From assembly GCA_017463445.1 (NCBI GenBank), contig JAFTPF010000003.1:1-34300 (forward strand): a DNA stretch of 34,300 nt, in the 5' to 3' direction. The notes under the pieces were generated by a model, which saw only the letters and a program-made list of their open reading frames with translations, searched no databases and was not told where the DNA came from. Source of the stretch: Clostridia bacterium (GTDB taxonomy: Bacteria; Bacillota; Clostridia; Oscillospirales; CAG-272). Each line of letters begins with the position of its first letter. Within the stretch, counting starts at the first letter, position 1. The translations under genes were made by a program, and so were the position numbers. This document shows positions 32,352 through 34,300 of the stretch, one piece after another.

Positions 32352-34300
32352 ATGAAAAAACCGATATCCATTTTATTGGCAAGTATTACGTTGCTGGGCA
32401 CGTTGGCAGCGTGTAAATCTAATTCCACCGAACAGGCGAGCTCAACGGATGCGACCACAACCGGCGCGAGCGGAACCAATACCCCCACCGACGCTCCCGC
32501 CAATGAGATCGACATGACTGCTGCGGAAGAGATCAAGTATTATCAAAACCCGATTATGACCGCTAACACCAAGGATGCTTGGTCGAATTACGGCTTCGGC
32601 GATCCCTTCGTTATGCGCTATAACGGCGTGTACTACCTCTACGTCAGTACCAAAGACGGTAACAGCGGTGTAAAATGCTGGTCATCCACTGACCTTGTCA
32701 ATTGGACCTACGAGAAATACTGCACCACCGATAAGATCACCACCGGTGCGTACGCTCCCGAGGTCTTCTACTACAACGGTAAGTTTTATATGTACACCTC
32801 TCCCGCAGGTAACGGTCACTATGTTCTGGAGAGCGACAGCCCTACCGGTCCCTTCACCGTTATCACCAACAATATGGGAATGTCCATCGACGGATCGGTC
32901 TTCATTGACAACAACGGTAAGTGGTATTTCTACACTGCCGGCGGCGGAAGCATTCAATACTACAACATGACCAGTCCCTCTCAGATGTCCGGTGGATCAT
33001 CCTTGGCAAACGTCAGCGTAAACGGTGGCTGGACCGAGGGTCCCATGGTAGTCTATCACGACGGCTATTACTATATGACCTACACCGGCAACCACGTTCT
33101 TTCCGAAGCCTACCGCATCTACTATGCCAGCAGTAACAGATCTCCGATCAATTTCGCAGCCGGTGCGGACAATCCTTTGCTGGTCAATACCTCTTCCGAG
33201 GTCGTGGGTATCGGTCACAGCTCTACCGTCAAAGGTCCCGACTTGGACAGCTATTACATCGTCTACCACTCACTGGTAAGCCAGAACGGTCCTAACCGCA
33301 GCATGAACATCGACCGTATCGTCTTCAACGGCGACAGTATGGAGATCATGGGTCCTACTACCGCTAAACAGCAAGCTCCCGATATGCCCGACATTTACGC
33401 ATATTTTAACGCAGGCGAGGCACTCGACAACTGGACGATGAACGGCACCTTTGGCACTACCGGCTCCGGTCTTCCTCTAGCTGCAGGTAGCACCTTCGTC
33501 TCCAATTACCGCTTTACCGGAAATTACACCGCTGAATACAACGTCACCTCCATCGCTGACGGCGGTATGGCCGGCGCGATCTTCAGCTACACCGATGCCA
33601 ATAATTTCGGTGCTTGCCTGTTCGATCCCGCCTCCCAGAAGGTGATCATCACTATCACCGTGGGCGGCGAGACCACCGTGAAGGAAACCGATATGGTACA
33701 GTCCTTCAGAGAAAAGGTGAAGTTTGACTGCGTTCAGTCGATCCAAATTGAGAAGAACGGCAACGACTACACCTTCTACATGAACGATCGCCAGCTGTGC
33801 AAAATCAAAGACAGCGCGCTGGAAAGCGGCGCGATCGGCTACATCACTCAGGGCGCTGACGCTTCCTTCGGCTTCATTGGCGGTACCGGAGCGGTAGGCG
33901 GTCAGGGTGCTTCCGACGAGTACAAGATCGCATCCGGTCTCAGCGGTCTAATCCCCGCTAACACCTATACCACCGGCACCTTCCCCACCGAAAAGAAGGG
34001 CTCCGTTTACGCCGTGGTCGCACAAGAAGGCAACGTCCTTAACTATCGCGTCTTGGCGGCTACCGAGGCATACTACGATCTTGCCGCCGAGTATTATACC
34101 GGCGATCCGAACAACAATGCGGTCATTGAGATCTACGTAGACGGTGCGCTGGTCAAAGAGTGTGCGCTGAATGGTTCCAAATCTTTTGCTACCGCCATCG
34201 TACGTGAGATCCCGCTGACCAAGGGACAGCATACGGTCTCCATCAAGCTGAAGAGCGGAAACGCAAGCTTCTCTAAGTTCAATCTGCTTCGCGGCGAGAA
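32352..34300 (+). CDS. Second GH43-family lipoprotein, truncated by the window edge (649 residues visible)
   Basis: Starts MKKPISILLA after CGGAGG, with a lipoprotein Cys21 (LAAC). The frame is open to the end of the window. The GH43 triad is intact: Asp84 in GFGDPFVM, Asp180 in SIDGSVF and Glu229 in GWTEGPM, with GPDLDSYYIVYHS. It follows the first GH43 protein domain for domain: propeller, beta-sandwich, then CBM6/35-like segment. Long stretches are nearly identical, for example FDPASQKVIITITV and IPLTKGQHTVS. It is therefore a tandem paralogue. It has a six-residue insertion before the catalytic Asp (TANTKDAWSNY region) and a slightly different substrate-side loop set, so specificity may have diverged. 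The C-terminal domain is outside the window. Confidence 0.92.
   Translation, partial: MKKPISILLASITLLGTLAACKSNSTEQASSTDATTTGASGTNTPTDAPANEIDMTAAEEIKYYQNPIMTANTKDAWSNYGFGDPFVMRYNGVYYLYVSTKDGNSGVKCWSSTDLVNWTYEKYCTTDKITTGAYAPEVFYYNGKFYMYTSPAGNGHYVLESDSPTGPFTVITNNMGMSIDGSVFIDNNGKWYFYTAGGGSIQYYNMTSPSQMSGGSSLANVSVNGGWTEGPMVVYHDGYYYMTYTGNHVLSEAYRIYYASSNRSPINFAAGADNPLLVNTSSEVVGIGHSSTVKGPDLDSYYIVYHSLVSQNGPNRSMNIDRIVFNGDSMEIMGPTTAKQQAPDMPDIYAYFNAGEALDNWTMNGTFGTTGSGLPLAAGSTFVSNYRFTGNYTAEYNVTSIADGGMAGAIFSYTDANNFGACLFDPASQKVIITITVGGETTVKETDMVQSFREKVKFDCVQSIQIEKNGNDYTFYMNDRQLCKIKDSALESGAIGYITQGADASFGFIGGTGAVGGQGASDEYKIASGLSGLIPANTYTTGTFPTEKKGSVYAVVAQEGNVLNYRVLAATEAYYDLAAEYYTGDPNNNAVIEIYVDGALVKECALNGSKSFATAIVREIPLTKGQHTVSIKLKSGNASFSKFNLLRGE

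Overview
The window looks like chromosomal DNA from a spore-forming Bacillota of the class Clostridia, most likely a gut Oscillospirales/Ruminococcaceae-type organism. The evidence is a complete eight-gene spoIIIA operon, strong GGAGG ribosome binding sites, near-consensus housekeeping (sigma-A type) promoters, LytR-CpsA-Psr and CotH proteins, and many secreted glycan-active enzymes that are lipoproteins or carry a C-terminal membrane anchor. The species cannot be named from sequence alone. I see no rRNA, tRNA, CRISPR array, transposase, integrase or phage gene.

Layout. (1) 0.1-4.1 kb, minus strand: an envelope operon starting from one good promoter, in the order LCP wall-polymer ligase, family 2 glycosyltransferase, membrane-anchored phosphodiester glycosidase (NAGPA-like), a small two-helix membrane protein and a DUF5662-like protein. 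(2) 4.2-9.7 kb: a fucose module. Two GH29 alpha-L-fucosidases on the minus strand, one cytosolic and one large, secreted and anchored with a fucolectin-like domain, diverge from an AraC-family regulator. (3) 9.7-13.5 kb, minus: an ABC transporter of the FtsX/MacB type (permease, ATPase) with a membrane protein carrying a PH-like domain. (4) 13.6-15.9 kb, minus: IMP dehydrogenase (guaB) and a HAD phosphatase, each with its own near-perfect promoter. (5) 15.9-20.7 kb, minus: spoIIIAA to spoIIIAH, the forespore-mother cell channel operon, ending in an intrinsic terminator. (6) 20.9-23.9 kb, plus: a single, strongly promoted gene for a 936-residue surface protein with a TasA/camelysin-type N-terminus fused to a right-handed beta-helix and GLUG-like repeats. 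(7) 24.1-34.3 kb: a divergent surface-glycan locus. On the minus strand are a small concanavalin-like lipoprotein, a sialidase-like lipoprotein and a CotH-family protein. On the plus strand are two tandem, clearly paralogous GH43 lipoproteins; the second runs off the right edge.

How it fits together. Regions 2 and 7 suggest a lifestyle of trimming complex host or plant glycans at the cell surface. The enzymes are tethered as lipoproteins or by a C-terminal helix with a lysine/arginine tail; I see no LPXTG signal. No sugar importer is present in the window. Several promoters in these regions share a TTGCA-type -35 and an extended TG-n -10, including the fucosidase and both GH43 promoters. The most unusual items are the TasA-like/beta-helix fusion with no SipW-type signal peptidase nearby, the divergent CotH/sialidase/GH43 locus, and a spoIIIAG product with a shortened ring-forming insertion.
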